A stretch of 7,976 nucleotides of DNA. Origin: Chthoniobacter sp. GTDB taxonomy: Bacteria; Verrucomicrobiota; Verrucomicrobiia; Chthoniobacterales; Chthoniobacteraceae. Below, piece by piece: positions 5,685-7,976 of the stretch (positions are counted from its first letter, which is position 1; every line of letters starts with the position of its first letter). The stretch covers positions 1 to 7,976 of the forward strand of contig JANXSB010000087.1 in assembly GCA_025352865.1 (NCBI GenBank), given 5' to 3'. The translations under genes were made by a program, and so were the position numbers. The notes under the pieces are model-generated. The model was not told the origin of the DNA. It searched no databases and saw only the letters and a program-made list of their open reading frames with translations.

Positions 5685-6011
5685 ATGGGAACTTTAACGA
5701 AAAGGGAACTGGTCGTTAAGATCAGCAACGAAACGGGGCTCGTGCAGCACACGGTTTTCGACGTGGTGCAAAGGACGCTCGACTCGATCACCGATGCGCT
5801 TGCGCAGGGTGACACCGTGGAGCTGCGAAACTTCGGCGTGCTCGAGGTGAAACTCACCAAGCCGCGCGTGGGCCGCAATCCGAACCAGCCGGGCAGCAGC
5901 TTCGTCATTCCGGCGCGCGCGACGGTGAAATTCAAATCCGGGAAGATCATGCGGCAGAAAGTAATGAAGCTCTCCGCGGCGATGAAGCGCGAGGCGGCGG
6001 AGAAGGCGTAG
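5685..6011 (+). CDS. HU/IHF-family nucleoid DNA-binding protein
   Basis: A 108-residue histone-like protein that would act as a dimer, bending DNA and organising the nucleoid. It has the complete fold: the helical dimerisation part TKRELVVKISNETGL...FDVVQRTLDSITDAL (5-39), the strand turn VELRNFGVLEV (45-55), and the DNA-clasping arm with GRNP (63-66, containing the intercalating Pro) through FVIPARATVKFKSGK (73-87). NFG instead of the commoner GFG, and an arm one residue unusual (NQPGSS in place of KTGE), make HU versus IHF assignment uncertain, so no symbol is given. A charged C-terminal tail (about 91-108) makes it longer than the usual 90-100 residues. A possible weak promoter, TTGCCC (5640-5645) and TTTAAC (5662-5667) with 16-bp spacing, lies just upstream, which would give a very short leader. 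No Shine-Dalgarno sequence is present. Confidence 0.93.
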   Translation: MGTLTKRELVVKISNETGLVQHTVFDVVQRTLDSITDALAQGDTVELRNFGVLEVKLTKPRVGRNPNQPGSSFVIPARATVKFKSGKIMRQKVMKLSAAMKREAAEKA

Positions 6012-6065
6012 CGCGCGGCTTTTTGCTTGGCCGTGCGGCGCGCGGCTCGCATCTTCCGCGGGCAA

Positions 6066-7448
6066 ATGTCCGCACCCGCATCTTCCGCTCCCTGGTGGTG
6101 TCAGCTCACCGGCTATCATTGGTTCGTTTTCGCTGTAGCCTCGGCGGCGTGGTTTTTCGACTGCCTTGATCAGCGGCTGTTTTCGCTCGCGCGCATTCCC
6201 GCGCTGGCGTCGCTCATGGGTAAGGCGGCGTCCGATCCGCTCGTGCAGGGCTTTGGCAAGGAAGTGACGGCGTGGTTTCTGATCGGCTGGGGCATCGGCG
6301 GCATGATCTTCGGTTCGCTCGGCGACAGGTATGGCCGCGCGAAAATGCTCACGCTGACGATTCTCATTTACTCGGCCTTCACGGGCCTGAGCTTTTTCAG
6401 CCGCACGGCTCTCGATTTCACGATCTGCCGGTTTCTCACCGGGCTCGGTGTGGGCGGCGTGTTTGGCCTCGCCGTCGCGCTCATTGCGGAGACTGTGCCG
6501 AGCGGCGCGCGCGCGCAGTCGCTCGGTCTGCTGCAAGTGCTCTCGACCGTCGGAAACATCAGCGCCGGTTTCGCGAAAATGGGCATCGACGCGCTGGAGG
6601 CGGGTGGGACCATCGCGCCGGGGCAGAGCTGGCGGTGGATGTTTCTCATCGGCGCGGCGCCGGCGGTGATGATCGTTTTCACGGGGAAATATCTGCGCGA
6701 GCCGGAGCCGTGGCTGCGGCTGAAGGAGGCGGGCAAACTTCCGAAGGGCGGTCTCTTCGCGCCCTACGCCGCGCTGTTCGCGGACCGGCGCTGGCGCAGG
6801 AATCTCGTCGTCGGCGCGCTCATCGCATCCACGGGTGTGGTGGGTCTGTGGGCGATTGCTGAATACGCGCCGGATTTGCAGAAGGCGGTCTTCGCCACGC
6901 ATTTCAAAAACGCCGGCCTCGCGCCTGAGGCGATCTCTGGCGCGGTCAACAAGGCCATTTCCAAAGCCTACCTCCTCAACATGCTCGGGGCCGCTGTCGG
7001 GATGTGGATTTTCACCCGCGTCGCCAATGGCATCAGCCGCCGGTTTGCGTTTCTGATCGGCTTTCTCGCGGCGATGAGCGTGACCTTCTGCGTGTATTGG
7101 AAAATGAACTCGCCGCAGGACGCCTATTGGATGATGCCGCTGATGGGCGCATCGCAGCTCGCGGTTTTCGCGGGCTTCGCGATTTATCTGCCGGAGCTTT
7201 TTCCCAGCCGCCTGCGCAGCACGGGTACTTCGTTTTGCTACAATCTCGGGCGCTTCGCCGCGGCGGCGGGAGCCTTCTATTCCGCGGAACTCACGAAATT
7301 TTTTGCCAAATCGCACGCCGCGCCGCTGCCCTATCGCTACTCGGCGATGGTCATGTGCGCGATTTTTTTCGTCGGCCTCGTCACGCTGCTTTTCGCGCCG
7401 GAGACGAAAGGGCTGCCGCTGCCGGAGGAGGAGGCGGGCGCGAGGTAA
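6066..7448 (+). CDS. Major facilitator superfamily transporter (sugar/organic-anion type)
   Basis: A 460-residue inner-membrane secondary transporter with roughly 12 hydrophobic segments and a cytoplasmic loop around residues 208-245. MFS motif A is intact between TM2 and TM3: GSLGDRYGRAKM (83-94). The CRFLTGLGVGGVFG segment (121-134) matches TM4. The second-half motif is degraded (NGISRRF, 321-327). YLPELFPSRLRSTGTSF (374-390) and PETKG (445-449) are typical of sugar-porter and aromatic/organic-acid symporter relatives. The substrate cannot be read from the sequence. A longer frame opens at TTG 6027, but ATG 6066 starts just before the first conserved segment, so I chose it. There is no clear Shine-Dalgarno sequence. 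It lies 54 bp after the HU-family gene on the same strand and converges with the sugar isomerase gene, whose terminator abuts its stop codon. Confidence 0.92.
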   Translation: MSAPASSAPWWCQLTGYHWFVFAVASAAWFFDCLDQRLFSLARIPALASLMGKAASDPLVQGFGKEVTAWFLIGWGIGGMIFGSLGDRYGRAKMLTLTILIYSAFTGLSFFSRTALDFTICRFLTGLGVGGVFGLAVALIAETVPSGARAQSLGLLQVLSTVGNISAGFAKMGIDALEAGGTIAPGQSWRWMFLIGAAPAVMIVFTGKYLREPEPWLRLKEAGKLPKGGLFAPYAALFADRRWRRNLVVGALIASTGVVGLWAIAEYAPDLQKAVFATHFKNAGLAPEAISGAVNKAISKAYLLNMLGAAVGMWIFTRVANGISRRFAFLIGFLAAMSVTFCVYWKMNSPQDAYWMMPLMGASQLAVFAGFAIYLPELFPSRLRSTGTSFCYNLGRFAAAAGAFYSAELTKFFAKSHAAPLPYRYSAMVMCAIFFVGLVTLLFAPETKGLPLPEEEAGAR

Positions 7449-7481
7449 AAAAACGGCGGGCGCCTTGCGACGCCCGCCGTT
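7447..7481 (-). terminator. Intrinsic terminator of the isomerase/epimerase gene
   Basis: A perfect 11-bp GC-rich stem pairs 7452-7462 with 7471-7481 around an 8-nt loop. Read on the minus strand, the stem runs directly into a run of seven T (7447-7453 complement), the classic Rho-independent arrangement. It begins 28 bp past the minus-strand gene's stop. The T-run overlaps the TAA stop codon of the transporter gene. On the plus strand the hairpin lacks a following T-run, so it is at best a weak terminator or 3' stabiliser for the transporter transcript. Confidence 0.88.
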
Positions 7482-7509
7482 GCTTGATTCGCGGCCCGCG
7501 GCGGCGCGC

Positions 7510-7976
7510 TTATTTTTTCGTGCCGTAGGCGCGGACGAAGTCGATGCACTGCGTCACTTCGGCAAGGTTGTCGGCCTCGTGGTACTCGTACTCCACGGAA
7601 ATCGGGCCGTCGAAACCCTGCGCTTTGTATTCGTTGAGGATGGCCGTGACCTCGCTGACGCCGGTGCCGAAGGGCACGTCGTGGCCGCTCGGGAGGGCTT
7701 CGTGGAGGTCTTTGAGATGGCTGCTGACGATGTGGCCCTTGAGGATTTTGATCGCGTCCACGGGCTTGAGTCCGCTGCGCACCCAGTGGCCGGTGTCGGC
7801 GCAGGAGCCGATGCGCGGGTCGCGATCCTTGACCACGCTGAGGATGTATTCGGGATCCCACATTTTGTAGCCGGGGTTGTTCGGCTGCTTGGGGTGATCG
7901 TGGAAGCCGACCTTGATGTCGTACTCCTTCACGAGCGGCTCAAAGGTGTCGATGGCATCGACCGATTCAGTGTTGA
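7510..7976 (-). CDS. Sugar phosphate isomerase/epimerase, xylose isomerase-like TIM barrel (C-terminal part; 5' end outside window)
   Basis: The last 154 codons of an AP endonuclease 2/xylose isomerase-like TIM-barrel protein; the frame is open to the window edge and ends at TAA (complement of 7510-7512). Metal-ligand positions of the family are visible in order: FHDHP on one strand, CADTGHW on the next, SSHLKDLHE after that, and the terminal SVEYEYHEADN with the conserved Glu. Such proteins isomerise or epimerise sugars or related metabolites, often inositol- or keto-sugar-linked, and the specific substrate cannot be told here. No N-terminal signal can be assessed because the start is missing. 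The gene converges with the MFS transporter and has its own intrinsic terminator 28 bp after the stop. A functional link with the transporter is possible but not evidenced. Confidence 0.88.
   Translation of the reverse strand, partial: NTESVDAIDTFEPLVKEYDIKVGFHDHPKQPNNPGYKMWDPEYILSVVKDRDPRIGSCADTGHWVRSGLKPVDAIKILKGHIVSSHLKDLHEALPSGHDVPFGTGVSEVTAILNEYKAQGFDGPISVEYEYHEADNLAEVTQCIDFVRAYGTKK

Noticed and set aside
6012..6056. GCGCGCGGC repeated around the HU-family stop as a terminator
   Set aside because: The two copies are mainly a direct repeat, and the intervening T5 is inside rather than after a stem.
5694..7316. 540-codon minus-strand frame opposite the HU-family and transporter genes
   Set aside because: Arg/Glu/His-rich low-quality translation with no motifs. 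The plus strand carries two unmistakable families over the same bases.

Overview
The window is about 8 kb of GC-rich bacterial chromosome, densely packed with genes on both strands. It shows no rRNA, tRNA, CRISPR array or insertion sequence. The gene set suggests a Verrucomicrobia/PVC-type bacterium: a Rho factor with a long Lys/Ala/Pro-rich N-terminal extension, an RNase HIII of the DESGKGDFFGP type, a DUF4112 protein, and a TIM-barrel sugar phosphate isomerase/epimerase. That assignment is inference from gene content and composition, not a database match. None of the six start codons examined has a clear Shine-Dalgarno sequence.

Layout, left to right. (1) 1-263 (+): C-terminal end of a UvrD/PcrA-type helicase that begins outside the window. 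(2) 301-2512 (-): a probable two-gene unit, rho followed 40 bp later by a DUF4112 membrane protein. (3) 2513-2942: a 430-bp gap holding the rho leader. Its last 38 nt contain no G and are C-rich, a composition expected of Rho-binding RNA. The rest has a perfect small hairpin and other short dyads. (4) 2943-3491 (+): a predicted lipoprotein of unknown role, whose 3' end overlaps mutY. (5) 3466-4449 (-): adenine DNA glycosylase MutY, with no ATG start available. (6) 4450-4590: the divergent mutY/rnhC spacer, with a perfect 13-bp-arm dyad flanked by two heptanucleotide tandem arrays in opposite orientation; one array runs into the rnhC coding sequence. (7) 4591-5583 (+): RNase HIII. (8) 5685-6011 (+): an HU/IHF-family DNA-binding protein. 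(9) 6066-7448 (+): an MFS metabolite transporter. (10) 7510-7976 (-): the C-terminal part of a sugar phosphate isomerase/epimerase, followed by a strong intrinsic terminator facing the transporter.

Most of the window is housekeeping nucleic-acid metabolism: a helicase, transcription termination, base-excision repair, R-loop/RNA-primer removal and chromosome architecture. The transporter and the isomerase are ordinary carbon-metabolism genes. I found no new multi-gene system. The most interesting signals are regulatory or structural: the G-free rho leader, the apparent absence of the usual Rho N-terminal helical domain, the dyad and heptad arrays between mutY and rnhC, and an A8 tract inside mutY.
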